Source: SAR202 cluster bacterium (GTDB lineage Bacteria > Chloroflexota > Dehalococcoidia > UBA3495). Taken from it: 13,168 bases of DNA. The stretch is taken from the NCBI GenBank assembly GCA_009392775.1, contig VFFT01000036.1, forward strand, positions 1 through 13,168. Direction: 5' to 3'. A program made the translations under genes and the position numbers. A model generated the notes under the pieces. That model was not told where the DNA came from, did no database searches, and saw nothing but the letters and a program-made list of their open reading frames with translations. Shown in pieces: positions 1-6,528 of the stretch (position 1 is the stretch's first letter; every line of letters begins with the position of its first letter).

Positions 1-1154
1 GCTCCTCCCATTGTGATGCGCAGGATAACCCTATTCAAATAGTCTTGTGTAGGTCTTCCTGGTCTAATGCCTAGCACAAACCCGCCATTCCGTTGTAGGC
101 TTTCAGCTAGGTTTTGCTGGTTGAATACTACTAAAGTATAGAAAAACGTAAACATTACCACTAATAAAAATACGAGAACCCAGTACAACGCATGGGTCGG
201 TGTGAAGAGACCTGCGAAAAAAGCACCAATGTCGCCAAGCAATCCACCGCTCGTTGCAAAGTATGTGGCAATTGTGCCGGGTAATATTACAATTGAAAAC
301 GCGAATATAAGAGGGATCATACCTGCGGAATTTATTCTTAGCGGTATGTAGCTAGCGCCACTCTGGCGATACATCCTGCCACTTCTGAAAACGCTTCTAC
401 CGTATTGTACTGGTATCCTTCTAGCGGCTTCATTGAAGAGTACAATCAGAGCGATAATGAGTACTCCTATGATTACAAAAAACCCTATACCAAGTATGTT
501 ATCGTTACTTAAGAACCCTTGGGTAATTAACCCTGGGAACGATACTACTATTCCTGAGAATATTATTAGGGATATTCCATTACCAATGCCTCGTTCAGTG
601 ATCAGTTCTCCGAGCCATACAAGGAACATTGTTCCGGCTGTCATGGAGAGTATTGCTGCCATGGTTGGCAATATGTTAGCCCCGCTAAGACCAACGTTTG
701 CTAATACGTTGCTTTGCTGAAGCAATACGAGCTGTCCGAATGCTTGAGCGAGAGCTATTGGAACTGTCAGCCAGTGAACTAGCCGGTTTATTTTTACTCT
801 TCCTCCATCCCCTTCACGTGACATCTGTTGAAGTTGAGGGATAACCGGAGTTAGAAGTTGTACTACGATCGAGGCAGTGATATAAGGGAAGACTCCAAGC
901 GCGACTATGCTCATACGACTTAGCGCGCCGCCACTGAACAGATCAAGAAATCCCAGTAGTTGATTGTTGTTAAACAGATTGTCCAGTTGGGCTTGATTGA
1001 TTCCTGGAATAGGTATGTGGGCTACTAGCCTGTATAAAGCCAGCATACCTAGCGTGAACAATATCTTTGACCGCAAATCTGGAAGTTTGAATGCGTCTAT
1101 CCCAGCCTGAATCAGCCTAGGCCATCTACCACCCTGAGTTTCTGAGGCTATCAA
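1..1154 (-). CDS. secY: Protein translocase subunit SecY (5' part, runs off the window)
   Basis: SecY forms the membrane channel of the Sec translocon, exporting unfolded proteins and inserting membrane proteins with SecE/SecG and SecA or the ribosome. I translated about 384 residues by hand. Visible family signatures are LPDLRSKILFTLGML leading into TM1, AHIPIPGIN before the plug region, SGGALSRMSI, ALGVFPYITASIVVQLL, GNGISLIIFSGI, RRIPVQYG in the large cytosolic loop, and GIRPGRPTQDYL near the window edge. The hydrophobic segments between them fit about eight to nine of the ten SecY helices; the last helix or so and the C-terminal tail are missing. The start is a TTG at 1154-1152: an in-frame stop lies just upstream at 1161-1163, no ATG or GTG fits before TM1, and a GAGGAG motif sits 11 bases upstream inside the end of rplO. 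Being last gene of the spc order is normal. Identity is certain, the start is probable. Confidence 0.96.
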   Translation of the reverse strand, partial: MIASETQGGRWPRLIQAGIDAFKLPDLRSKILFTLGMLALYRLVAHIPIPGINQAQLDNLFNNNQLLGFLDLFSGGALSRMSIVALGVFPYITASIVVQLLTPVIPQLQQMSREGDGGRVKINRLVHWLTVPIALAQAFGQLVLLQQSNVLANVGLSGANILPTMAAILSMTAGTMFLVWLGELITERGIGNGISLIIFSGIVVSFPGLITQGFLSNDNILGIGFFVIIGVLIIALIVLFNEAARRIPVQYGRSVFRSGRMYRQSGASYIPLRINSAGMIPLIFAFSIVILPGTIATYFATSGGLLGDIGAFFAGLFTPTHALYWVLVFLLVVMFTFFYTLVVFNQQNLAESLQRNGGFVLGIRPGRPTQDYLNRVILRITMGG

Positions 1155-1156
1155 AT

Positions 1157-1603
1157 CTAATTAGTCTCCTCAGCAGTTCCTCCAGCTTGCTCAATTCTTT
1201 CCCTAGCTACCTTGGTAAACTTATGGGCTGAAATTGTTACTGCTTTTGAGATATGTCCTGTAGCTACGACTTTTATCATTTTGTTGGGGCCTTTTATATG
1301 CCCACCTTCTCTAAGTACGTCGCTATTTATTGTTGATCCTGGTTCATATTTTTCCAGAGTATCGAGGGTCACTAGTGTGTACTGATCTTTGAATATATTA
1401 GTGAAACCGCGTTTCATTGGTAGACCTTTGATCATACGGTTTTGCCCACCTTCAAAGCCCCTTTTTACACCTTTGCCGGATCGTGATTTCTGACCTTTCA
1501 ATCCTCTCCCAGCGTATGTACCTTGACCGGCGGCGTTACCTCTACCTATCCGCTGCTTTGACCTTCGCGCTCCTTTTACGGAACCTATTAAATCTTCTCT
1601 CAT
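1157..1603 (-). CDS. rplO: 50S ribosomal protein L15
   Basis: L15 is a late-assembly protein of the large subunit that binds 23S rRNA. The 148-residue product matches the usual length (about 145-150). The glycine- and basic-rich N-terminal half is diagnostic: RIGRGNAAGQGTYAGRGLKG followed by QKSRSGKGVKRGFEGGQ and MKRGF. The C-terminal half ends with the typical SKAVTISAHKFTKVARERIE region, where L15 families have a conserved hydrophobic and Ala-rich core. The start is ATG at 1603-1601, only weakly supported by a GAGAG upstream; no better start exists close by. It follows rpmD by 26 bases and ends 2 bases before the secY start codon, the standard rpmD-rplO-secY order. Confidence 0.97.
   Translation of the reverse strand: MREDLIGSVKGARRSKQRIGRGNAAGQGTYAGRGLKGQKSRSGKGVKRGFEGGQNRMIKGLPMKRGFTNIFKDQYTLVTLDTLEKYEPGSTINSDVLREGGHIKGPNKMIKVVATGHISKAVTISAHKFTKVARERIEQAGGTAEETN
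1166..1171 (-). promoter_or_regulatory. Ribosome binding site for secY
   Basis: GAGGAG on the minus strand, 11 bases before the TTG start of secY and inside the last codons of rplO (Glu-Glu). It supports the unusual TTG start and suggests translation of secY follows termination on rplO. Confidence 0.6.
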
Positions 1604-1629
1604 ATATTGATGACTCTCGGGATATAATT

Positions 1630-1905
1630 TTAAGGATTAACTTCTGCTTCAGCAGGGGCTACAGGTGTTTCAGCTGATTCTACAGATGCTTTCCTGGTTC
1701 TTCTTCTGGCAGGTTTTTTAGCTTCTTCTATCTCTTCGACTTGCAGTAGATGCTGAACCTTGTTTACCATTCCACGTATAGTAGGAGTGTCTCCAAGCAA
1801 CACAGTGTGATTCAAACGTTTAAGGCCGAGGGAGTCTATTACCCTACGTTGGCCTTTAGGTCTGCCTATACAACTTTTGGTCCATGTTATCTTTAATTGA
1901 CCCAT
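1630..1905 (-). CDS. rpmD: 50S ribosomal protein L30 with C-terminal charged extension
   Basis: L30 is a small protein of the large subunit. The core, residues 1-57, begins MGQLKITWTKSCIGRPKGQR and contains LGLKRLNHTV and DTPTIRGMVNKVQHLL, all typical of L30. The start is ATG at 1905-1903, chosen over a longer open frame reaching 1989, because it puts the family N-terminus at residue 1, has a TAGGAT motif 7 bases upstream, and avoids a 59-base overlap with rpsE. The product is 91 residues against the usual 58-62; the extra residues 58-91 are first acidic (VEEIEEA), then basic (KPARRRTRK), then Ala/Glu/Pro-rich. This tail resembles those on L4 and L5 in the same operon. It sits between rpsE (25-base gap) and rplO. 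Confidence 0.96.
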   Translation of the reverse strand: MGQLKITWTKSCIGRPKGQRRVIDSLGLKRLNHTVLLGDTPTIRGMVNKVQHLLQVEEIEEAKKPARRRTRKASVESAETPVAPAEAEVNP

Positions 1906-1912
1906 TACGCTT

Positions 1913-1918
1913 ATCCTA
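1913..1918 (-). promoter_or_regulatory. Ribosome binding site deciding the rpmD start
   Basis: TAGGAT on the minus strand, 7 bases before the ATG at 1905. It lies after the rpsE stop and supports the short L30 start instead of the upstream ATG at 1989. Confidence 0.6.
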
Positions 1919-1930
1919 TAGTGATTTGGT

Positions 1931-2476
1931 TTATTGTGAATCTGACTTTGCGCTGTCAGTTGCGCCGCGATTTCCGAGTCTCCTGGCAATCTCTTGTTGT
2001 GGGTCTCTGAGTTGCCTTAATGCTTCCAGTGTCGCAGCTACTATGTTTATTGGATTTCGAGAACCAAGTGACTTGCCTACTACGTCTCTAACACCACCTA
2101 GTTCTAAAATTGCGCGCATGGCCCCTGCTGCAATTATCCCTGTTCCTACCGGAGCAGGTTTTATTATTACTATTGATGCTCCAACCTTTACTGTTATCTC
2201 ATGAGGAATCGAGCTACCTTTTAGAGGGATTGTAATCATTTCTCGTCGAGCGACCGCGTTCCCTTTTCGGACTGCATCTGGTATGGCTATGGCCTTTCCC
2301 ATTCCTGCGCCCACGTTGCCCTCTCCGTCCCCGATTACTACCAAGGCGTTAAATCGAAGTCTTCGACCGCCTTTTACTACTTTTGCAATACGTCTTGTAT
2401 AAACAACCCGTTCGGTGATGTTTGAACCTTCGTCACCGTATGTGTTAGGCCTTGTTCTAGTTTGTGGTGATACCAT
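1931..2476 (-). CDS. rpsE: 30S ribosomal protein S5
   Basis: S5 sits at the mRNA entry side of the small subunit and contributes to decoding accuracy. The product is 181 residues, within the bacterial range (about 160-185). The N-terminal double-stranded-RNA-binding-like domain shows TERVVYTRRIAKVVKGGRRL and then FNALVVIGDGEGNVGAGMGKA; the C-terminal domain shows the GTGIIAAGAMRAILELGG and SLGSRNPINIVAATLEAL motifs. A short Ser/Asp/Gln tail follows. The ATG lies directly after the rplR stop (TAAATG), and an AAGGAGG motif 13 bases upstream lies within the rplR coding end, so the two are probably translationally coupled. Confidence 0.98.
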   Translation of the reverse strand: MVSPQTRTRPNTYGDEGSNITERVVYTRRIAKVVKGGRRLRFNALVVIGDGEGNVGAGMGKAIAIPDAVRKGNAVARREMITIPLKGSSIPHEITVKVGASIVIIKPAPVGTGIIAAGAMRAILELGGVRDVVGKSLGSRNPINIVAATLEALRQLRDPQQEIARRLGNRGATDSAKSDSQ

Positions 2477-2842
2477 TTAGAAAGTCAGTCCTCCTTCCCG
2501 TGCCCCATCAGCTAAGGCTTTAACTCTGCCGTGGTATTTGTACCCACCTCGATCAAAAACCACTTTGCTGACTCCGTTAGACACAGCTCGTTCCGCTATA
2601 AGTTTTCCAACTTGATTAGCACTATTTGTTTTGCCTGTCGATTTAGCGCCTGAAATAGCCGATTCACGGCTTGAGGCTGACGCTAGTGTATGCCCTTGAG
2701 AATCGTCAATAACCTGCGCGTATATGGACTTTAGACTTCTAAATACGCATAGTCTCGGTTGTTCTGGCGACCCTTCTACCTTTTTCCGTACCCTAGCGTG
2801 CCGGACATTTCTTAAACGTTGTGAATTTTTATCTTTAGGCAT
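2477..2842 (-). CDS. rplR: 50S ribosomal protein L18
   Basis: L18 binds 5S rRNA and, with L5, anchors it in the central protuberance. The product is 121 residues, the usual size. It begins [20 protein letters not shown], has [19 protein letters not shown] as the central strand-helix core, and ends [20 protein letters not shown] and EGGLTF, which is highly characteristic. The ATG is preceded by AAGGGA 8 bases upstream. It follows rplF by 28 bases and its stop abuts the rpsE start. Confidence 0.98.
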   Translation of the reverse strand: MPKDKNSQRLRNVRHARVRKKVEGSPEQPRLCVFRSLKSIYAQVIDDSQGHTLASASSRESAISGAKSTGKTNSANQVGKLIAERAVSNGVSKVVFDRGGYKYHGRVKALADGAREGGLTF

Positions 2843-2870
2843 CTAGTAATTCCCTTGTTTTCTAAATTAT

Positions 2871-3452
2871 CTAAGCTGTTCTTGCAGCGGCTTTACCAGG
2901 CTTATATCGAAGGATTTCATCTGAGTACCTTATACCCTTCTCTTTATATGCATTAGGTCGTCGTACTTTCCTTATCAAAGCTGCCTGTTGGCCTACTTTC
3001 TGCTTATCGATTCCTCGTACGAATATGCGGTTTGTACCTTCTACTTCTAGCGTGACACCTTCTAGTGGTTGTATGTCTACGGTATGGCTATATCCTACAC
3101 TCAATGTAATTCCTGACCCTTCTTGTTGAACACGATATCCTACACCCATGAGATCAAGAGTCTTAGTGTATCCTTCTGTGACTCCAATTATGGCGTTTGA
3201 TATAAGGCTGCGTGTGAGACCGTGCAGTGCATGGTGGAATTTGCGATCAGATAATCTTTCTACGATTATCTCATTATCATCAGATACGCTTACTTTAACC
3301 TCAGGATGATATGTTTGAGTAAGACTACCTTTCGGACCTTTTACAGTAACGCCGTTTGCCAGGATATCTATTTCGACTCCAGCAGGAACTGGTATTGGTC
3401 TACGGCCAACTCGCGATAGTGGTTTTTCGGTTAATTCTTCTCTACCATACAT
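2871..3452 (-). CDS. rplF: 50S ribosomal protein L6
   Basis: L6 is a two-domain protein near the factor-binding site and sarcin-ricin loop of the large subunit. The product is 193 residues. The usual L6 N-terminus (SRIGKKPI type) appears here as SRVGRRPIPVPAGVEIDI from residue 13, so the protein carries about eleven extra leading residues. The C-terminal domain includes GVGYRVQQEGSGITLSVGYS, the IFVRGIDKQKVGQQAALIR segment and RRPNAYKEKGIRY, which is diagnostic. The ATG at 3452 is the only plausible start: no ATG, GTG or TTG occurs nearer the family N-terminus. It overlaps the end of rpsH by 11 bases, and a GGAGGAG motif lies 12 bases upstream. Confidence 0.97.
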   Translation of the reverse strand: MYGREELTEKPLSRVGRRPIPVPAGVEIDILANGVTVKGPKGSLTQTYHPEVKVSVSDDNEIIVERLSDRKFHHALHGLTRSLISNAIIGVTEGYTKTLDLMGVGYRVQQEGSGITLSVGYSHTVDIQPLEGVTLEVEGTNRIFVRGIDKQKVGQQAALIRKVRRPNAYKEKGIRYSDEILRYKPGKAAARTA

Positions 3453-3840
3453 AACAGAGTAATTCTCCTCCGACGCCAGATCTCCACGCCTGTCTGCCTG
3501 TGATTACTCCTTGCGACGAAGATATTATAGCGGTACCAATTCCACCATAAACGCGTGGAATTTCTCCTTTGCCTACATAAACCCTTAACCCGGGTTTACT
3601 TACTCTTTTCAGGCCTCTGATGGCCGATTCATCGCCTTGTACATATGACAGATGGATTCTTAGATTGGCGAACTTCTGTCCTCTAGGGATATCAAAATCC
3701 CTGATGTAATTATTTTCCTTTAGTATTTGAGCAATCGCTAGCTTAAGTTTTGAATGCGGTACTAAAACCGATGTGTGTCGCGCCTGTATGCCATTGCGTA
3801 TGCGCGTTAACATGTCTGCTACTGGATCGGTGACTGGCAT
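3442..3840 (-). CDS. rpsH: 30S ribosomal protein S8
   Basis: S8 is a primary 16S rRNA-binding protein of the small-subunit platform; in E. coli it also represses the spc operon. The product is 132 residues, the usual length. It opens MPVTDPVADMLTRIRNG, contains SKLKLAIAQILKENNYI, and carries the C-terminal RNA-binding signature ISSSQGVITGRQAWRSGVGG followed by ELLCYVW. The ATG has AGGAG 9 bases upstream. It is preceded by a 36-base gap after rpsN, the longest gap in the window, and overlaps rplF by 11 bases. Confidence 0.98.
   Translation of the reverse strand: MPVTDPVADMLTRIRNGIQARHTSVLVPHSKLKLAIAQILKENNYIRDFDIPRGQKFANLRIHLSYVQGDESAIRGLKRVSKPGLRVYVGKGEIPRVYGGIGTAIISSSQGVITGRQAWRSGVGGELLCYVW
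3465..3471 (-). promoter_or_regulatory. Ribosome binding site for rplF
   Basis: GGAGGAG on the minus strand, inside the rpsH coding end and 12 bases from the rplF ATG. Spacing is longer than optimal, but it is the strongest such motif nearby and supports the overlapping start. Confidence 0.5.
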
Positions 3841-3876
3841 TTGAATGTACTCCTGTTTTTCTCTGCTATTAGGCTA

Positions 3877-4062
3877 TTACCAACTTGCTTTTCTGACTCC
3901 GGGGAGTTCTCCATTTAGAGCTAGTTCACGGAAGCAGATGCGACATATTCCCGCATACCTTATATATGCGCGAGGTCGTCCGCATCTATGGCACCGATTA
4001 TATTTACGAGTTTTGTATTTTGGCTCTCTTAGCCATTTTTGGATCATAGATGTTTTAGCCAC
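3877..4062 (-). CDS. rpsN: 30S ribosomal protein S14, short zinc-binding type
   Basis: S14 is a small-subunit head protein. The product is 61 residues, the size of the type Z (zinc-ribbon) form rather than the roughly 100-residue cysteine-free form. Four cysteines at residues 24, 27, 40 and 43 (CHRC and CRIC) form the expected zinc site, and the C-terminus [11 protein letters not shown] is typical. The start codon is GTG at 4062-4060, with a GAGGAG motif 5 bases upstream; no ATG lies at the family N-terminus. It follows rplE by 9 bases, as in the standard spc order. Confidence 0.98.
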   Translation of the reverse strand: MAKTSMIQKWLREPKYKTRKYNRCHRCGRPRAYIRYAGICRICFRELALNGELPGVRKASW

Positions 4063-4067
4063 TATTA

Positions 4068-4073
4068 CTCCTC
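4068..4073 (-). promoter_or_regulatory. Ribosome binding site for the GTG start of rpsN
   Basis: GAGGAG on the minus strand, 5 bases before the GTG start of rpsN and overlapping the rplE stop codon. It supports the non-ATG start and suggests coupling to rplE translation. Confidence 0.65.
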
Positions 4074-4773
4074 AGCTCTGCTTTATAAATGGCATTCCAA
4101 ACAGTTCCAACAACCTGATTGCTTCTGAATCATTCATTGCTGTCGTAGCCATAGTTACTTGCAATCCACGTATTCTATCTATGTCGTTATAGTCGATCTC
4201 TGGGAATATCAATTGTTCTCGTATACCTAGTGAGAAATTCCCTCTTCCATCAAATCCCCGTCGCGGTAAACCTCTGAAGTCCCTTATTCTTGGAAGAGCT
4301 GTATTGATCAGCCGATCTAGGAAGTGATACATGCGATCACCTCTTAGGGTAACGGTGGTACCGATTGGATTTCCCTCACGAAGTTTAAAATTCGCAATGG
4401 ATTTACGGGCTCTAGTACTTACGGGCTTTTGGCCGCTAATAACTGTTAAATCTCTGGTTGCAGCTTCCATGGCCCTACCATTGGTCAATGCTTCCCCTAG
4501 TCCTATGTTTAGTACTATTTTCTGGATCCTAGGTACGCGCATAGTATTACCGTAATTAAATTCAGTCATCATGGTGGAAGTTATTTCGTTACGGTACATA
4601 TCCAGCAATCTGGGGTGAGGTTTGGTTGTAGCGGATGCAGATGACTTGGCTGTTGCTCTAGCGGTTCTGCGCCTTCTTTTTGGAGCCTCAACTTCACTCG
4701 ATTGCTCTTGTTCTTCTTCGCTATCAGTTTGTTCCTGTGTCTGATCTTGTTCTGGATCGCTAGGAGACGTCAT
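4072..4773 (-). CDS. rplE: 50S ribosomal protein L5 with N-terminal extension
   Basis: L5 binds 5S rRNA in the central protuberance and contacts the small-subunit head and P-site tRNA. The product is 233 residues against the usual 178-187. The L5 core starts near residue 59 (MYRNEITSTMM, then VPRIQKIVLNIGLGEAL), followed by the KPVSTRARKSIANFKLREG and TLRGDRMYHFLDRLI motifs and RDFRGLPRRGFDGRGNFSLG. Residues 1-58 are an added region: acidic and Gln-rich to about residue 30, then PKRRRRTARATAKSS. The start ATG at 4773 has GAGGAA 7 bases upstream, whereas Met59 has no clear ribosome binding site, so the extension looks real. It overlaps rplX by 14 bases. Confidence 0.96.
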   Translation of the reverse strand: MTSPSDPEQDQTQEQTDSEEEQEQSSEVEAPKRRRRTARATAKSSASATTKPHPRLLDMYRNEITSTMMTEFNYGNTMRVPRIQKIVLNIGLGEALTNGRAMEAATRDLTVISGQKPVSTRARKSIANFKLREGNPIGTTVTLRGDRMYHFLDRLINTALPRIRDFRGLPRRGFDGRGNFSLGIREQLIFPEIDYNDIDRIRGLQVTMATTAMNDSEAIRLLELFGMPFIKQS

Positions 4774-5080
4774 CTATAATTTCCTCACATTTTGGGCAGC
4801 TTCTAACGCGCTTGCCGGTATCTAGTGTTGTCGTTTTTGGCCTAATCGGAGTGTTACATTTATTGCATATCAATAGGACATTGGATATATGTATTGAAGA
4901 TTCCTGTTGGACTCGCCCTGATTGTTGAATGCCAGGCCTAGCTTTCAGGTGGCGTGTGACCACGTTTACTCCTGATACTATTATCCGATTCTTTTCTGTT
5001 AGGTTGTGTTCTACTCTGCCTGTTTTACCCTTGTCTTTTCCGCTTATTACCAGTACATTATCCCCTCGCCGTATGCTCAT
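4760..5080 (-). CDS. rplX: 50S ribosomal protein L24, four-cysteine form
   Basis: L24 is an assembly-initiating protein that binds the 5' end of 23S rRNA near the exit tunnel. The product is 106 residues, normal length. It contains the KOW motif near the start (RRGDNVLVISGKDKGKTGRV) and the ISNVLLICNKCNTPIRP and RSCPKCEEIID segments. Cysteines at residues 72, 75, 95 and 98 form two CxxC pairs, the zinc-type (C+) version; many bacteria have lost these. The ATG overlaps the rplN stop (TAATG) and a GGAGGT motif lies 6 bases upstream. It overlaps rplE by 14 bases. Confidence 0.97.
   Translation of the reverse strand: MSIRRGDNVLVISGKDKGKTGRVEHNLTEKNRIIVSGVNVVTRHLKARPGIQQSGRVQQESSIHISNVLLICNKCNTPIRPKTTTLDTGKRVRSCPKCEEIIDDVS
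4781..4786 (-). promoter_or_regulatory. Ribosome binding site supporting the long rplE start
   Basis: GAGGAA on the minus strand, 7 bases before the ATG at 4773 and inside the end of rplX. It is the main evidence that the 58-residue N-terminal extension of L5 is translated. Confidence 0.6.
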
Positions 5081-5448
5081 TAGACCACCTCCGGCGCTAG
5101 GGATACAATTCGCATGAATCCTTTGTCCCGTAGTTCACGGGCTACTGGTCCGAATATCCTGGTACCCCGTGGCATTAAATTGTCTTGGATTATTACTGCC
5201 GCGTTATCATCAAATTTGATGTAAGTTCCGTCTGGTCGTTTCAGGCCTTGTGCTTGACGTACTACGACTGCCTTCACTATAGATCCCTTTCGTATAGGTG
5301 AGTTAGGCGCAGCTTCTCTAACGTTACAGACTATTATGTCCCCAACTTTAGCGTATTTTCGGCGGCTGGCCCCAGGTATATTGATTAACCGTATGCGCCT
5401 AGCTCCACTGTTGTCAGCAACATGAAGTCGTGTGTAAGTTTGTATCAT
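5080..5448 (-). CDS. rplN: 50S ribosomal protein L14
   Basis: L14 binds 23S rRNA at the subunit interface, near L19 and the bridge to 16S rRNA; it is also the docking site of the silencing factor RsfS in other bacteria. The product is 122 residues, exactly the usual length. Signatures are [20 protein letters not shown], the [14 protein letters not shown] strand, [17 protein letters not shown], and the [21 protein letters not shown]-terminus. Its ATG overlaps the rpsQ stop by four bases (ATGA), and its own stop overlaps the rplX start (TAATG), so translation is probably coupled on both sides. Confidence 0.99.
   Translation of the reverse strand: MIQTYTRLHVADNSGARRIRLINIPGASRRKYAKVGDIIVCNVREAAPNSPIRKGSIVKAVVVRQAQGLKRPDGTYIKFDDNAAVIIQDNLMPRGTRIFGPVARELRDKGFMRIVSLAPEVV
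5087..5092 (-). promoter_or_regulatory. Strong ribosome binding site for rplX
   Basis: GGAGGT on the minus strand, a full-length match to the anti-16S core, 6 bases before the rplX ATG and inside the last codons of rplN. One of the best such motifs in the window. Confidence 0.65.
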
Positions 5449-5855
5449 TCGGATGCTTCCTCTTCATTATCAATTGCCGAAACCTCGTCTAGGTCTTGTT
5501 CGGGCTCCGAGTTTGAAGCTGACATGGGTGTCTGCGCAAGTGCTTCACCCGTCATCATAGGGGTAATTTCTCTTTCTAACTCTATTGCCTGTACTTCTGC
5601 TATTTGTCTTCTTTGAAGGATTTCTAATAGTCTCCAGTGTTTCGTCTTTGATATGGGACGGGTTTCTTGAATCTTGACTAGGTCCCCGACCCTACATTGT
5701 TGATCGGGGTCATGCAAGTATAGCTTAGTTACTCGTCTCATCTGTTTACGATATATAGGATGACGTATTTTCCATACCAGCTCTACTACAGCTGTTTTGT
5801 CCATTGTCGTACTGACTACTTCCCCAGTACGAACTTTTCTCATTTGTTTTGCCAT
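5445..5855 (-). CDS. rpsQ: 30S ribosomal protein S17 with C-terminal extension
   Basis: S17 is a primary 16S rRNA-binding protein of the small-subunit body. The OB-fold core, about residues 1-82, contains [38 protein letters not shown] and [20 protein letters not shown], followed by WRLLEIL. The product is 136 residues against the usual 80-90. Residues 83-136 are an added tail, first mixed ([16 protein letters not shown]), then Ser/Ala/Pro-rich, then strongly acidic (EPEQDLDEV and EEEASE). The tail stays in frame to the ATGA overlap with rplN, so it does not look like a sequencing slip. The gene starts one base after the rpmC stop. Confidence 0.96.
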   Translation of the reverse strand: MAKQMRKVRTGEVVSTTMDKTAVVELVWKIRHPIYRKQMRRVTKLYLHDPDQQCRVGDLVKIQETRPISKTKHWRLLEILQRRQIAEVQAIELEREITPMMTGEALAQTPMSASNSEPEQDLDEVSAIDNEEEASE

Positions 5856-5856
5856 A

Positions 5857-6054
5857 TTAGTCTTGTGATACTCCTCTTTCTTTCATGATAGTTAGTATCC
5901 TGGCAATGGTCCGACGAGTCTTCCTGACTTGATTAGTATCCACCAACTGGTTAGTCGCTGTCTGAAATCGTAGACCCATTAATTCTTTGTGAAGCCCCTC
6001 AAGTTCTTCTTGAAGTTGCTGGTCGTTTAATTCTCTAAGTTCTCTTACTTGCAT
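5857..6054 (-). CDS. rpmC: 50S ribosomal protein L29
   Basis: L29 sits at the tunnel exit of the large subunit and forms part of the docking area for trigger factor and SRP together with L23. The product is 65 residues, the normal size. It starts MQVRELRELNDQQLQEELEG and contains the two-helix hairpin with KELMGLRFQTATNQL followed by VRKTRRTIARILTIMKER. A GAGGG motif lies upstream within the end of rplP. It is 10 bases after rplP and one base before rpsQ. Confidence 0.97.
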   Translation of the reverse strand: MQVRELRELNDQQLQEELEGLHKELMGLRFQTATNQLVDTNQVRKTRRTIARILTIMKERGVSQD

Positions 6055-6064
6055 TTTGTCTTAG

Positions 6065-6505
6065 TTATCCCTCAGATTTTCCTGTTAATTCTCTGATACG
6101 ATCTCTGCGGACAGTTTTGGTAGGGATTGGTAGCTTATACGAAGCTAGTTTAAGGGCCCTCATAGCTTGTTCTTCAGATACGCCGCCAACCTCAAACAAT
6201 ATTTTTCCTGGACGTACAACTGCTGCCCAATATTCGTTAGCTGCTTTTCCACCACCCATTCTAACTTCAGCAGGTTTCTTGCTAACTGGTTTATCAGGAA
6301 ATACCCTTATCCATACTTGCCCTCCGCGCTGAAGGGATCGGGTTATGGCAACACGAGCTGACTCGATTTGGCGTGCTGTTATCCAGTCGGCCTCTAAAGC
6401 CTTTAGCCCGTATTCACCAAAGCTAACGCTACTACCAGTTGTGGCAGTACCTTTGCGTTTTCCTCGAAATGCTTTTCTATATTTGGTTCGTTTTGGCTGT
6501 AGCAT
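6065..6505 (-). CDS. rplP: 50S ribosomal protein L16
   Basis: L16 lies near the A site and the 5S rRNA and is needed for late large-subunit assembly and tRNA accommodation. The product is 146 residues, slightly longer than the usual 136-144. It begins [20 protein letters not shown], then shows [40 protein letters not shown] and [20 protein letters not shown], and a short KSEG-ending tail. The ATG matches the family N-terminus exactly, but the best Shine-Dalgarno-like motif (AAAGGAT) is about 16 bases away, longer than usual. It follows rpsC by 23 bases. Confidence 0.98.
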   Translation of the reverse strand: MLQPKRTKYRKAFRGKRKGTATTGSSVSFGEYGLKALEADWITARQIESARVAITRSLQRGGQVWIRVFPDKPVSKKPAEVRMGGGKAANEYWAAVVRPGKILFEVGGVSEEQAMRALKLASYKLPIPTKTVRRDRIRELTGKSEG

Positions 6506-6528
6506 CTTTTTGTATGCACTATCCTTTT

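Noticed and set aside
433..720. Plus-strand open frame of 95 residues opposite secY
   Set aside because: It is an antisense shadow of SecY: the minus strand here encodes clear SecY motifs, and the plus frame has no ribosome binding site or recognisable domain.
1604..1629. TTATAT-like box between rpmD and rplO as a promoter
   Set aside because: It is a poor -10 match with no -35 element, and AT-rich 26-base gaps readily produce such strings by chance.
1906..1989. Longer L30 reading starting at 1989
   Set aside because: It overlaps rpsE by 59 bases, the extra residues are unlike L30, and the ATG at 1905 has its own TAGGAT at 7 bases and matches the family N-terminus.
3841..3876. The 36-base gap between rpsN and rpsH as a terminator or regulatory stem
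   Set aside because: It holds only the AGGAG ribosome binding site for rpsH and no obvious hairpin with a T run; it is the normal size for this junction.
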